Of a DNA stretch of 64,000 nt, positions 1-8,194 are shown one piece after another. The stretch spans positions 124,001 through 188,000 of the forward strand of contig NZ_QJOW01000001.1 in NCBI RefSeq assembly GCF_009184545.1, given 5' to 3'. The translations under genes were made by a program, and so were the position numbers. Every line of letters starts with the position of its first letter. Positions within the stretch are counted from its first letter, which is position 1. Source of the DNA: Halosegnis rubeus (GTDB lineage: Archaea; Halobacteriota; Halobacteria; Halobacteriales; Haloarculaceae). The notes below the pieces were generated by a model, which did no database searches, was not told the DNA's origin, and saw only the letters and a program-made list of their open reading frames with translations.

Positions 1-464
1 CTCTCGCCGTAGACGGCGACGACGACAGCCGAGGTGTACGCCTCGGCGTCGGGGTCGGCGACGACGAGCTGATGTGTTTGGCCGGTGAACGGCCAGTCAC
101 GCAGCGAGCGCCCGCTGGTGATTCCTTCTGTGACCGCGCCCCGGACCGTGCTCTCGTCGCGACCCGACGCCTCGTAGAACAGGCCCCTCCCCGAGTCGGT
201 CGTCGCCCAGGCCAGCCCGGCACAGGCAGGGTCGCGGTCGCCGACGGGGACGGTTTCGTGTGCTTGAACGACCGTGAGTCGGTTCCCGACCGGGCCGAGG
301 TCCGGTGCGGTGTCGGTTTCCTCGACGGTCGCGCCGTCGGGAATCACCGACGAGACGGCGACGAGATTGTAGTTCTCGATGCCGGCCGCTGCAAGCGCCG
401 CGTCGTAGGCAGCCATCTCCGTCGCCGCACGTCCGGTCCCCCAGACGACGCGAATCGGCTCCAT
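1..464 (-). CDS. pdaD: pyruvoyl-dependent arginine decarboxylase, C-terminus cut by window edge
   Basis: Converts arginine to agmatine, the first step of archaeal polyamine synthesis and of agmatidine modification of tRNA-Ile2. The reading frame is open from the ATG at 464 to the window edge, 154 codons. The N-terminus reads MEPIRVVWGTGRAATEM and the self-cleavage region reads NLVAVSSVIPDG. By family knowledge the proenzyme cuts between the two serines (here Ser38-Ser39) to make the pyruvoyl cofactor. The family is about 155-165 residues, so only a few residues are missing. It is divergent from the small gene at 559. The call rests on the N-terminal motif and the conserved cleavage serines. 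Confidence 0.85.
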   Translation of the reverse strand, partial: MEPIRVVWGTGRAATEMAAYDAALAAAGIENYNLVAVSSVIPDGATVEETDTAPDLGPVGNRLTVVQAHETVPVGDRDPACAGLAWATTDSGRGLFYEASGRDESTVRGAVTEGITSGRSLRDWPFTGQTHQLVVADPDAEAYTSAVVVAVYGE

Positions 465-558
465 ACCGAGCGTGGGGGAGTCGTCGGTATCCCGATTACG
501 ATTCGGCGAAGCCTCCCGCGACCGAAATCCCCTACATCCTCGCCGTCCACCGGCAAGT

Positions 559-861
559 ATGAGCGACTTCGAAGCCGACCTGACGCCGGTGTTCACCGAA
601 CAGTACGGCGCTGACCGAGCGACCGCCGAGACGGCGGCCGCCAACGTCACCGAGTTCCACGAGACGCACGCCGAGGACCTCACGACCGAGCAGTTCCTCG
701 ACGCGCTCGAATCGGCCGACGCGTATGACGAGTTCCCCCACCGGTTCGACCTCGCCATCGGTGAACTCGCCGCCGCCCACGAGGACTGCACCGACTCGCG
801 GCCGTTCCGACTCGGCGGCTTCGATTCTTTCGCCGCAGACGAGTCTATCGGCGCGGATTGA
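559..861 (+). CDS. small acidic haloarchaeal protein, unknown function
   Basis: A 100-residue acidic protein starting MSDFEADLTPVF, with no signal peptide, membrane segment or Cys motif, probably helical and cytoplasmic. An in-frame upstream ATG at 472 exists but would start inside the promoter region shared with the arginine decarboxylase, so I chose the ATG at 559. It is convergent with malate synthase, with 40 bp between the stops. Codon use matches core neighbours. I do not recognise a family; it looks like a conserved haloarchaeal hypothetical. Confidence 0.7.
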   Translation: MSDFEADLTPVFTEQYGADRATAETAAANVTEFHETHAEDLTTEQFLDALESADAYDEFPHRFDLAIGELAAAHEDCTDSRPFRLGGFDSFAADESIGAD

Positions 862-901
862 CCTCGAAACTTCGATAAAACGAGAAAGGGTCGGGTAGCC
901 C

Positions 902-2200
902 TTAGTTGCCGACGCTCGCTGCTCGCTCGACCACGTCCTCGCTGTACAGCTCCGCGAGGTCGTCGTGCTGGTCCGGACGGTGCTCGTACACGTCCTGGAA
1001 CAGCGTAATCGGCGTTTTCGCGGCCTGATACGTCGCCTCGTCCCACATTCGGTCGGTGGCGATGTCCATCTCGACGCCGTCGATGTCGAGCGTCGCCGAG
1101 CGGGTGATGGCGATTGCGCCGGTGCCGGCGTCGCGGGCCGCTTCGAACTCCTCCATCGAGTCGACGATGTCGTCCATGCTCGGGACGTAGGAGGTGAGAC
1201 CGAGCAGTTCGTCGACGAGTTCGTCCTCATCGAGCGTCTGCTCGTCGCCCCCGACCGCGAGGGTGTACTCGTCGCCCTCCTCGGTGAGGCTGATGCGGTC
1301 GCCGTTGTAGACGAAGACGCCGTCCTCCTCGGTGAGTTCGACCTCGCGGCCGTCGGCGTCGAGGAGCCAGCTCCCGGTCGCCGGCGGGAGCGGATTCGTG
1401 TTCGCTTCCACGACCTGTCCCGGCGTGAGCGACCAGATGCCGAGCATCCCCTTCGCCTGATTGTCGGTCATGCGCTCGTTGTAGCCGTCCACGTCGCGAA
1501 TGTCGTCGTAGGGACCGTCCACGGCGATACAGCCGGCCGCGCTCGCGCCGCGGGAGGTGTTGTGACGGAGCTCCGGCCACTCCGGCAGCCCGCCCGTCGG
1601 GGTAATCGCGCGCATATCCTTCGTGTAGTCGACCTCACCGTCCACGAGCAGGAACATGCGTTCGAGGTTGTTGTCCGGCTTGCCCATCTCGTCGCGAAGT
1701 TTGCGCATCGCCAGCTCGGCCGCGCCCGACTCGATGATGACGGACATCGCGAGCGACCCCTCTTCGAGGTCGTGCTCGTGTTCGACGATGGTGAAGAACT
1801 CGTCTGCCTTCTTCCAGTCGTCGATACCGCCGACTTCGGGAATGACGAAGCCGTCGAGATTGTCGATAGCGCCGTTGTCCGGGTCGGCGATTTCGAGCAT
1901 GTGTTTGAATCCCTGATGGCGGGTCGTCGGGCTGTCGCGGTGCCAGACGACGCGCGGGTGGACCTCACCCGGGAACCCGTCGCCCTTCTCGGCGAGCACG
2001 TCGATGATGTTCTGTGCGCCCTCGTCGCGCATTGACGGGGCCGTGGCGTCCTCGTTGTCTGGGACCCACACGTCCGGCGCCTCCATCCCGCGGAGGTCTG
2101 CCGCACGGTTGAGCATCTTCGCCGAGTCCTCTTCTCCTTCCAGTGCCGTCGGCGTCGTGAAGAACGTCCGAACGAACTTGCGTGTGTGTCGTCGTTGCAT
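902..2200 (-). CDS. aceB: malate synthase, haloarchaeal type
   Basis: Condenses glyoxylate and acetyl-CoA to malate, the second step of the glyoxylate bypass. The protein is 432 residues, the size of the short haloarchaeal form (malate synthase H), which is related to the CitE/malyl-CoA lyase family rather than to bacterial forms A or G. The N-terminus FVRTFFTTPTALEGEEDSAK followed by APDVWVPDNEDATAPSMRDE is the diagnostic stretch. An ATG 75 bp upstream adds unrelated residues, so the start at 2200 is preferred. It lies directly downstream of isocitrate lyase on the same strand. The 185-bp gap between them carries palindromic repeats, so the two may not share one uninterrupted transcript. Confidence 0.93.
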   Translation of the reverse strand: MQRRHTRKFVRTFFTTPTALEGEEDSAKMLNRAADLRGMEAPDVWVPDNEDATAPSMRDEGAQNIIDVLAEKGDGFPGEVHPRVVWHRDSPTTRHQGFKHMLEIADPDNGAIDNLDGFVIPEVGGIDDWKKADEFFTIVEHEHDLEEGSLAMSVIIESGAAELAMRKLRDEMGKPDNNLERMFLLVDGEVDYTKDMRAITPTGGLPEWPELRHNTSRGASAAGCIAVDGPYDDIRDVDGYNERMTDNQAKGMLGIWSLTPGQVVEANTNPLPPATGSWLLDADGREVELTEEDGVFVYNGDRISLTEEGDEYTLAVGGDEQTLDEDELVDELLGLTSYVPSMDDIVDSMEEFEAARDAGTGAIAITRSATLDIDGVEMDIATDRMWDEATYQAAKTPITLFQDVYEHRPDQHDDLAELYSEDVVERAASVGN

Positions 2201-2284
2201 ATGTTGGTGTCTCAGTTGGTACCCGCTCGTCACAAATAATCGACGGATGCGGCCAACGCGGGTCGGCCACAACACGTCAGCCCT

Positions 2285-2381
2285 CGCCCCGCGTCCGCGT
2301 GGTCGGCGGGCGCGTCAGCGCGCCCGCGTGTTCGCGGTCGGCGAGCACTTCAGCCTCCGTCGTGCGTCCGCGGTCGACGGA
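2285..2381. repeat. cluster of REP-like imperfect palindromes (3 copies)
   Basis: Three related GC-rich imperfect palindromes lie between isocitrate lyase and malate synthase. The clearest is 2356-2381, with arms TCCGTCG and CGACGGA around a core resembling GTGCGTCCGCGGT. Two decayed copies lie at about 2285-2312 and 2321-2345. The same family occurs at 11973-12034 and 12734-12834. Confidence 0.6.
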
Positions 2382-2385
2382 CGCT

Positions 2386-3456
2386 TCAGTCGTCGTCGTC
2401 CTGTTCGCTCGACAGCACGGCTTCGCCCTCCTCGGTGAAGCCCGCGGAGTCCTCCATTCGGGACTGGGCCTCGGGGTCGAACTGCGCCTCGACGTCCTGG
2501 AACCGCGGAACGAAGGAGAGTTGGTGGTGGCTCTCCGTTTCGTGGCCGAGGTAGCGGTCTTCGAGGTCCCACTGGGCCTGCTCGTCGTTTTCCGAGATGT
2601 TCTTCATGTCCTCGTACACCGAGTGCGCACCGGAGTGGAGCGCGTACAGCGTGATGAACTGGTAGACGTAGCCCAGGTCGCCCAGCTCCTGGAACGTGAG
2701 CGGGTCCTCCTCTTCGGACCACGCGAACGACGAGGAGTAGTTGAAGGCGAGATCGAGGTCTGGGTGGGTCTCGTGGATGGTCTCGGCGTAGTTGACGGCG
2801 TCCTCACGCGACGGGTCCGGCATCTCGGGCCACACGAGGTCGACGCCGGCGTCGGCGTAGATGCGACCGCGCTCGAGGTGTTCCTCCCAGTCGCCGTTGG
2901 CGGAGCCGTACGCGTCCGTGCGGGCGATGATGATGGTGTCTTCCGACTGCTTGGCGTCGACGGCTGCCTCGAATCGCGAGCGCGCTTTGTCTCGCGAGAC
3001 GATCTGCTTGCCCGCGATGTGGCCACACCGCTTCGGCGAGGTCTGGTCCTCGATGTGGATGGCGGCGACGCCGGCCTTCTCGTACTCGCGGACGGCGCGG
3101 CGGACGTTGTGGACGCCACCGTAGCCGGTGTCAGCGTCGGCGACGACCGGGAGGTTCGTCGCTTCGACGATGCGCTTTGCGTTCTCGACCATCTCGGTCA
3201 TCGTGACCATCTCCAGATCCGGGAAGCCGAACTGGCCCAGCACCGTCGAGTAGCCCGACATGTACGCAGCGTCGAGCCCGGCCATCTCGGCCAGCCGCGC
3301 GTCCAGCGCGTGGTACAGGCCCGGCGCGAACACGTAGTCCTGCTCTTCGAACTTCTGTCGCAGCTCGCGGGCCGCGTGGTTGTCGACGTCTCGAATCATG
3401 GAGTCCGTGTCGCGGACGTTCTCTGCAACGGGGTCCGAATCTTTCTCGTGTGCCAT
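2386..3456 (-). CDS. aceA: isocitrate lyase
   Basis: Cleaves isocitrate to glyoxylate and succinate, the first step of the glyoxylate bypass, needed for growth on acetate or fatty acids. It is 356 residues of the isocitrate/2-methylisocitrate lyase family. The active-site cysteine motif reads KRCGH in [12 protein letters not shown], a variant of the KKCGH of classical enzymes, and the metal/substrate region reads [11 protein letters not shown]. The start at 3456 has a strong Shine-Dalgarno (GGGAGGT) a few bases upstream; longer starts would cover it. Malate synthase follows 185 bp downstream. A methylisocitrate lyase role is possible in principle, but the aceB neighbour supports the glyoxylate cycle. 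Confidence 0.92.
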   Translation of the reverse strand: MAHEKDSDPVAENVRDTDSMIRDVDNHAARELRQKFEEQDYVFAPGLYHALDARLAEMAGLDAAYMSGYSTVLGQFGFPDLEMVTMTEMVENAKRIVEATNLPVVADADTGYGGVHNVRRAVREYEKAGVAAIHIEDQTSPKRCGHIAGKQIVSRDKARSRFEAAVDAKQSEDTIIIARTDAYGSANGDWEEHLERGRIYADAGVDLVWPEMPDPSREDAVNYAETIHETHPDLDLAFNYSSSFAWSEEEDPLTFQELGDLGYVYQFITLYALHSGAHSVYEDMKNISENDEQAQWDLEDRYLGHETESHHQLSFVPRFQDVEAQFDPEAQSRMEDSAGFTEEGEAVLSSEQDDDD

Positions 3457-3640
3457 CTGTACCTCCCTGTCTCGGGTGGCGGTATAAGAACGTTGTGAAC
3501 AATAATGATAATATTTCTTAATCACCTCTGTTCACCACGAGGCATGCACATACCTAATATGTGGGTAGTTATCACGAAATCGGTCGTCGACGAACGGGTT
3601 CGGACGGTGGGACTTAGCCCACCCCGCGTCTCCCGTCGGT
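3457..3640. promoter_or_regulatory. divergent promoter region of aceA and an SDR gene
   Basis: This 184-bp AT-rich intergenic stretch separates the isocitrate lyase start from the epimerase gene at 3641. It includes the run AATAATGATAATATTTCTTAA around 3500-3522, a likely promoter element for aceA. I see no gene in it and no clear operator. Confidence 0.4.
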
Positions 3641-4519
3641 ATGGAGCTACTCGTCACCGGCGGTCGTGGACAGTCGGGCCGTTGGGTCCTCGACCGACTC
3701 GCCGCCGACCACGACGTGACCTGTCTCGACCGGACGAACCCCGACCCCGGCGCGGGCCACCCAGACGTGGCGTATCGCGCCCTCGACCTGACGGACGCCG
3801 GCAGCGTCTTCGATGTCGTCACCGACCTCGACCCCGACGGCGTCGTCCACTGGGCGGCTATCCCCGTCGCCGGCACGCGCCCGGGCGTCGACGTGTACCA
3901 GAACAACACCCTCGCCGCGCACAACGTCCTCACCGCGGCGGGCCGCGTCGGCGCTCGCGTCGTCCAGGCCTCCTCCGACGGAGCCTACGGTTTCTTCTTC
4001 GCCGAGGAGACGCCCGTCCCCGACCGGCTCCCGATTCCAGAATCTCACCCGCTCCGCCCGGAGGACCCGTACGGGCTTTCGAAGGTCGTCACCGAAGAAA
4101 TCGGACGGACGGTCGCCCGCCGCGACGGCGTGTCGGTCACTTCGATTCGCCCCTCGTGGATTCAGGAGCCGGGCGCGTACCCCTGTCGCGACCCCGAGTA
4201 CGTCGAGAACCTCGACGCCGGCGCGGGCAACTTCTGGTCGTACGTCGATGCCCGCGACGTAGCCGAACTGGTCGCCGCCGCGCTTGAGTCCCCGCACTCG
4301 GGCCACGAGGCGGTCAACTGCGTCGGCCCGGACAACGCCCTCGGTCGCCCGCTCCGAGAGCTGATGCGCGAGCAGTACGGTCGTTTCCCCGACGACTGCG
4401 CTGTCGAGGGTGACGCTGCGGCCTACTCGCTCGCGAAGGCCGAGCGACTGTTCGGCTGGGAGCCGACTCGCTCGTGGCGGGAGGCGAGCGACGAGGAGGT
4501 GGAGCCGCCGAACGCGTAG
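3641..4519 (+). CDS. NAD-dependent epimerase/dehydratase family protein (extended SDR)
   Basis: A 292-residue Rossmann-fold oxidoreductase of the extended SDR family. The nucleotide-binding motif near the N-terminus reads VTGGRGQSGRW, and the catalytic pair appears in YGLSK (YxxxK) near residue 146. A serine-rich strand QASSDGAYG precedes it. Such enzymes act on nucleotide sugars or uronates; no substrate can be read from the sequence. It stands alone between aceA and the integrase remnant, so context gives no pathway. Confidence 0.8.
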   Translation: MELLVTGGRGQSGRWVLDRLAADHDVTCLDRTNPDPGAGHPDVAYRALDLTDAGSVFDVVTDLDPDGVVHWAAIPVAGTRPGVDVYQNNTLAAHNVLTAAGRVGARVVQASSDGAYGFFFAEETPVPDRLPIPESHPLRPEDPYGLSKVVTEEIGRTVARRDGVSVTSIRPSWIQEPGAYPCRDPEYVENLDAGAGNFWSYVDARDVAELVAAALESPHSGHEAVNCVGPDNALGRPLRELMREQYGRFPDDCAVEGDAAAYSLAKAERLFGWEPTRSWREASDEEVEPPNA

Positions 4520-4669
4520 TTACCTCGTGGACAGAACCAATCTACCCCCTACAGCGGTGAGTCCGATTGGGGTGAGGACTGCCGGAAGCGGGATACTACA
4601 CTCATTCGCTCCATCGGGTGTGTACAGTAGGCTTGCATCCTGAACCCCGAGGATGCTGACTCCTTGCCC

Positions 4670-4810
4670 CTATCCCGCTGGGACCCCGACATCCGTACAG
4701 CCACCGAACAGCATCCCGGGGAATGTCCCAAGCTGCGCGAGGCCAATACTCACCCCGAGGATAAGTAGAACGCCGCCCAGAAGCCTTCGCCGTTTGAGTG
4801 TGGCAGCCAT
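4670..4810 (-). CDS. possible small membrane protein (46 aa)
   Basis: A short frame, ATG at 4810 to TAG at 4670, encoding MAATLKRRRLLGG, then a hydrophobic segment (VLLILGVSIGLAQL) and a short Gly/Cys-containing tail. A basic N-terminus followed by one hydrophobic helix is the layout of a small single-pass membrane protein or uncleaved signal. A TATA-like GTTATACT lies about 25 bp upstream on the same strand. It has no recognised family, and the call rests only on composition and the promoter-like sequence. Confidence 0.35.
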   Translation of the reverse strand: MAATLKRRRLLGGVLLILGVSIGLAQLGTFPGMLFGGCTDVGVPAG

Positions 4811-4852
4811 CACCCACTGATTCTACTGTTGGAGTATAACAGCGAGGTAGAC

Positions 4853-5245
4853 TCAAAGAGTTCCATTACCCATCTCAGACACTATACTCCCCGCAGCAAA
4901 GGACAGAGGAACAGTCCCCTCGATGGCGTGGCGTACGACTGAGGACGACCGGAGCCACCGGAAGACAATTTCGAGCTTGTAGTGTGTCGACTGAAGCGTA
5001 CTCTGTGCGAGGCCCTGGCCTTTCTCTGGGTGTTTCCCGTACGAGCCGAGCCACGAGAGTACCTCCTGTTTGAAGTCGCGGTAATCGTCGACCATGTTGA
5101 GCCCGTATGCTTCGAGGTCTTCGCGTGAGCGTCCACTGACGAGCGGGAAATCAAACTCGACCGTTTCCGGAGCCGGCGGAAGGCCCTCGCGCGGAGTACC
5201 ATCCCCCGCGGGGAGGTTGTCGAGCGGATCGGGCTGGTTGGTCAT
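4853..5245 (-). pseudogene. truncated tyrosine recombinase (integrase), N-terminal part only
   Basis: A 130-codon frame starting MTNQPDPLDNLPAGDG. It contains the N-terminal SAM-like core-binding domain of haloarchaeal XerC/D-type integrases, seen in NMVDDYRDFKQEVLSWL and STHYKLEIVFRWL. After that it runs into unrelated sequence and a stop; the catalytic domain with the R..HxxR..Y residues is absent in all frames. Its start overlaps the stop of a 33-codon leader frame (ATGA), and a tRNA-Thr gene lies 156 bp upstream in the same orientation. This is the usual arrangement of an element integrated into a tRNA 3' end, here reduced to a scar. Confidence 0.7.
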
Positions 5246-5343
5246 CCCTGTACACCTCGTTTTATTTGTGTGCCATGACACTTTCCGGAATCGCAAGACG
5301 GCGCGGCTATCGGGTTGTAGTTTTTTCGGGTGTCCTTAGACAT
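5242..5343 (-). CDS. 33-aa leader ORF of the integrase remnant
   Basis: ATG at 5343 to TGA at 5242, coding MSKDTRKNYNPIAAPSCDSG and then KCHGTQIKRGVQG, with a pair of cysteines. Its stop overlaps the integrase start as ATGA, implying translational coupling. I do not recognise a family. It may be a small DNA-binding or regulatory peptide of the integrated element. The overlap is the main support. Confidence 0.45.
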   Translation of the reverse strand: MSKDTRKNYNPIAAPSCDSGKCHGTQIKRGVQG

Positions 5344-5400
5344 CGTTGGTCTCTCCTGAGAAGGATGAAATCAGGCGAGAGAGACGCTAAGGCAACGGAA

Positions 5401-5471
5401 GCCTAGGCCGGAATTTGAATCCGGGGTCTCGTCCTTACCAAGGACGCGCTTTACCGCTAAGCTACCCAGGC
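5401..5471 (-). tRNA. tRNA-Thr (anticodon GGT)
   Basis: Reading the minus strand, the acceptor arms GCCTGGG and CCTAGGC pair (one G-U). The D-arm GCTT/AAGC, anticodon stem CGTCC/GGACG with loop TTGGTAA, a 5-nt variable region and the T-arm CCGGA-TTCAAAT-TCCGG are all intact. The anticodon GGT reads ACC and ACU. No intron is present and CCA is not encoded. The integrase remnant downstream of its 3' end makes it a probable attachment site. Confidence 0.95.
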
Positions 5472-5498
5472 GCACTTTCACGTATCGCGGTTGCGTTG

Positions 5499-6137
5499 TT
5501 AGTCGTTTCGATTCAGGGGCCGTCCGCTACCGCCTGTCACGGCCTCGATTCGCTCGCGGGCGGCGGTGTCGAACAGGATACCGGGGTCGGGAAAGCCGCC
5601 CGTGTCGTCGTAGTGCTCGGCGAACTTACGGGCGAGGGCATCCGTTTCAAGCGGCATTCCGCCGCCGGTCGATGCCCCGGCTACGAGCGCGAGTTCGAGG
5701 ATATCGACTTCGAGTTCGTTGTTCTGCACGCCCGTTTTGTGGCTGACCGTCTGGTCGTGGCCGAACGACTGGACGACGGCGACGGCGTCCGTCGCGGCTT
5801 CCGTCTCGGCGAGCAGATAGAAACCCCGGGCGACGAGTACGTCCGCCGCGAGGATGTCGATGTTGGCCTGCGTGGGGTCGTCGGTATCGGTCCACGGCGG
5901 GTCGGCCGCGAGCCGGCGGGTGAGCCGGAGGCCGTCGTAGATGAGTTCGACGCCGACGGCACGGTCGAGCACGTCCGGGGTGTCGCGGCCGACGCTGTCG
6001 GCGGCGAGCAGGGTCAAGACGCCCGGAACAAACGAGCCCTCGTCGAGAAACGCCACGATATCGTCGTGAAAGGTCTCCGGGACGACATCGCCGACGGTCG
6101 ATACTGCTCCGTCACGGACCGCGGCGATTTCTTCCAT
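5499..6137 (-). CDS. conserved haloarchaeal protein, DUF7114-like
   Basis: A 212-residue soluble helical protein starting MEEIAAVRDGA. Stretches such as FVPGVLTLLAAD, AVGVELIYDGLRLTRRLA and NIDILAADVLVARGFYLLA resemble the haloarchaeal DUF7114 family, whose helical pattern recalls isoprenoid-synthase folds but lacks clear DDxxD motifs. The start at 6137 was chosen because upstream residues overlap the promoter of the divergent crotonase. No enzymatic role can be assigned. Family name given from memory of such proteins. Confidence 0.65.
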   Translation of the reverse strand: MEEIAAVRDGAVSTVGDVVPETFHDDIVAFLDEGSFVPGVLTLLAADSVGRDTPDVLDRAVGVELIYDGLRLTRRLAADPPWTDTDDPTQANIDILAADVLVARGFYLLAETEAATDAVAVVQSFGHDQTVSHKTGVQNNELEVDILELALVAGASTGGGMPLETDALARKFAEHYDDTGGFPDPGILFDTAARERIEAVTGGSGRPLNRND

Positions 6138-6196
6138 TGCGTGAATATTGGCTTGCGAGTGGCAAAGACCTTTGGAAGCCGGGGTCACCGCAGCGT

Positions 6197-6904
6197 ATGA
6201 TACACACACGCGACGACGACGGCGTCCGGGTCGTCACGCTCTCGCGGCCGGACGCGCGCAACGCACTCACGCTCGACGGACTGGATGCCCTCGCGACCGC
6301 TGTCGAGGCGTCCCCTGAATCGGTCGTGCTCGTCCGGGGTGCGGGCGAGGCCTTCTGTGCCGGTGCGGACCTCGCGACCGTCGCCGAGGTCGCGACCGAC
6401 GCGGACCGCGCTCGTGCCTTCATCGACCGGGGACAGGAGACGATGACGCGCATCGAACAGGCCGCCCCCGTGGTCGTCGCGGGTATCGACGGCCCCGCCC
6501 GCGGCGGCGGGGTCGAACTCGCGCTCGCCTGTGACGTGCGGGTCGCCACGCCTGACGCCACCCTCGCAGAGCCGGGGGTCACCTTCGGACTGTTCGGGGC
6601 GTGGGGCGGGACCGTCCGACTCCCCGAGGCGGTCGGGACGACCCACGCGAACGACCTCTCGCTGTCCGGGCGGGTCGTCGACGCCGACGAGGCGCGGTCG
6701 ATGGGGCTCGTCTCGCGTGTCGTGGCCGACCCGCGGACGGTCGCCGACGAACTCGCAGCCAACGATTCGGGTGCGCTCCGGGCGCTCGGCCGACTCGGCT
6801 CCCACCGCGGGTCGACGGCCGACCGCGAACGGGCCGAACGCGAGGCGTTCGTCTCGCAACTCCGAGCGCACGCCGACGCGCTCGCCGAGCACCGAAACAG
6901 GTAG
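6197..6904 (+). CDS. enoyl-CoA hydratase/isomerase family protein
   Basis: A 235-residue crotonase-fold protein, likely acting on acyl-CoA thioesters. The oxyanion-hole motifs are GAGEAFCAGADL and GPARGGGVELALACDV, and the segment LAEPGVTFGLFGAWGGTVRL holds the region where a catalytic glutamate usually sits. The start at 6197 (MIHTRDDDGV) fits the family, whose first strand is VRVVTLSRPDARNALT. It is slightly shorter than the typical 255-260 residues. The divergent neighbour gives no pathway clue, so hydratase, isomerase or another crotonase activity cannot be separated. Confidence 0.85.
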   Translation: MIHTRDDDGVRVVTLSRPDARNALTLDGLDALATAVEASPESVVLVRGAGEAFCAGADLATVAEVATDADRARAFIDRGQETMTRIEQAAPVVVAGIDGPARGGGVELALACDVRVATPDATLAEPGVTFGLFGAWGGTVRLPEAVGTTHANDLSLSGRVVDADEARSMGLVSRVVADPRTVADELAANDSGALRALGRLGSHRGSTADRERAEREAFVSQLRAHADALAEHRNR

Positions 6905-6928
6905 GGCGCTCGGGTGGCGACAGAGTGT

Positions 6929-7561
6929 ATGCCCGACTGCGACTACTGCGGGGAGTCGTTCGACGCCGAGGCTGCGTATCTCTCGCATCTCGGGGCCGAA
7001 CACGCCGACGAACTCGGCGCAATCGAACAGCGCCAGGTCGCCAACGCGACCGACGAGGACGACTCCGGTGTCGGCGTCGTCCCGCTGGCGCTCGCCGGCG
7101 CGATTCTGCTGGCGGCGGTCGTCGGTGGCTACCTGTTCCTCGCCGGCGGCGACGGTGGCGGCTCCGGTGACCTCCCCCAGAGTGTCACGCAAGTCGCACA
7201 GGAACCACAGTACAACGCGGCCGGTGACACCCACGAGCACGGCCAACTCTCCATGACGGTCATGGGGTCGACGGTCGATTTCACGCAAGACCAGTACCAG
7301 GTCGGCGAGACGCGCAACCGCCACTTCCACTTCGAAGGTGACGGCCGGTGGCACAAACACACGCCCGGCGTCACGCTGGAGTACGCCATGTCCACGCTCG
7401 ACATCGGTGTTCAGAACGGCGGGGTGTGGTACGACGGCACCCGCTACGTCGGCGGCGAGAGCGCCAGCGTCTCCATCACGGTCAACGGCGAATCGGTGGA
7501 CCCGACCAGCTACGTGATTCGCGACGGCGACGAGGTCAGCATCACGGTCACCGAGAGCTGA
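6929..7561 (+). CDS. membrane protein with N-terminal zinc finger and external beta-rich domain
   Basis: A 210-residue protein of unusual layout. Residues 1-25 form a C2H2-like zinc finger (CDYCGESFDAEAAYLSHL followed by GAEH). A single membrane helix (VVPLALAGAILLAAVVGGYL) spans about residues 46-66. The rest is a His- and Gly-containing domain ending VIRDGDEVSITVTES. The likely topology is a zinc finger in the cytoplasm and the C-terminal domain outside, by inference. A GTG five codons upstream is an alternative start. It lies 24 bp after the crotonase in the same direction. Function unknown. Confidence 0.75.
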   Translation: MPDCDYCGESFDAEAAYLSHLGAEHADELGAIEQRQVANATDEDDSGVGVVPLALAGAILLAAVVGGYLFLAGGDGGGSGDLPQSVTQVAQEPQYNAAGDTHEHGQLSMTVMGSTVDFTQDQYQVGETRNRHFHFEGDGRWHKHTPGVTLEYAMSTLDIGVQNGGVWYDGTRYVGGESASVSITVNGESVDPTSYVIRDGDEVSITVTES

Positions 7562-7599
7562 ACGCGGCTCTTTTGGGCGTCTCCACCCAACGTCGTGCA

Positions 7600-8157
7600 A
7601 TGAGTGCAGAGACAGCGGCGGGGACGACCGACGACTACGGCGGACTGCTCACCGCGTTCCCGTACGCGTTCCGACACAGCGACTCGCGGCTGTTCAGACT
7701 GTACACCGTCGTCGGTGGCCTGTTCGCGCTACTCCTGGGTATCGCCTTCGCGCTCGCAGCTATCATCTCCATCTCGCAGTCGGCCGGCCTGGCCGTCGGC
7801 GGTACCGACGCGTTCGTCCGCACGTTCGTCGTCATCGTCGGGTTCATCGTCGTCGTGCCCGTGGTCGCGCCCGTCCTGCTGGTCGCGCGTCGCCACCGCC
7901 GCGAGCAATCGACGCCGGCGTACGACCGCGCGCTCGCCGTCGCCGGACTCGTCTATCTCCTCTCGCTGTACCTGATGCTCGTCGCTTCCATCCCGGAGAC
8001 GTTCACGCTCGACGGCGAGACGGTTCCGCGTCCGCCCGCGACTGGGCTGTTCGGGCCTGTCCTCTCCGGCCTGTACGCGGTTCCGCCGATCGCCTCGCCC
8101 GTGATTCCCGTCGTGGCTGCGGCCGCCGGCTGGCTCGTCCACCGGCGCTACCGGTGA
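7600..8157 (+). CDS. haloarchaeal multi-pass membrane protein, unknown function
   Basis: A 185-residue protein with about four hydrophobic segments: LYTVVGGLFALLLGIAFALA, FVVIVGFIVVVPVVAPVLLV, VAGLVYLLSLYLMLVAS and IPVVAAAAGWLVH. The N-terminus (MSAETAAGTTDDYGG) is soluble and acidic. No catalytic motif is visible. A longer in-frame start lies inside the upstream gene, so the ATG at 7600, 38 bp after that gene's stop, is preferred. Same-strand neighbours suggest a loose cluster rather than a known operon. Confidence 0.75.
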   Translation: MSAETAAGTTDDYGGLLTAFPYAFRHSDSRLFRLYTVVGGLFALLLGIAFALAAIISISQSAGLAVGGTDAFVRTFVVIVGFIVVVPVVAPVLLVARRHRREQSTPAYDRALAVAGLVYLLSLYLMLVASIPETFTLDGETVPRPPATGLFGPVLSGLYAVPPIASPVIPVVAAAAGWLVHRRYR

Positions 8158-8194
8158 CCGACGGGGTGAAACGGCTCGCGGTCGTCCCGCTGGT

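Noticed and set aside
72-614. A 180-codon plus-strand frame across the left edge
   Set aside because: It is antisense to the arginine decarboxylase, whose cleavage motif is unmistakable on the minus strand; the plus frame is Arg-rich and lacks haloarchaeal composition.
2182-3498. Long plus-strand frame opposite isocitrate lyase
   Set aside because: It is a shadow of a GC-rich gene on the other strand, Arg/Val-rich and without any domain.
4602-4856. 84-codon minus-strand frame near the integrase scar
   Set aside because: Cys/Trp/Arg-rich random-looking sequence; the 46-codon frame in the same place is more credible.
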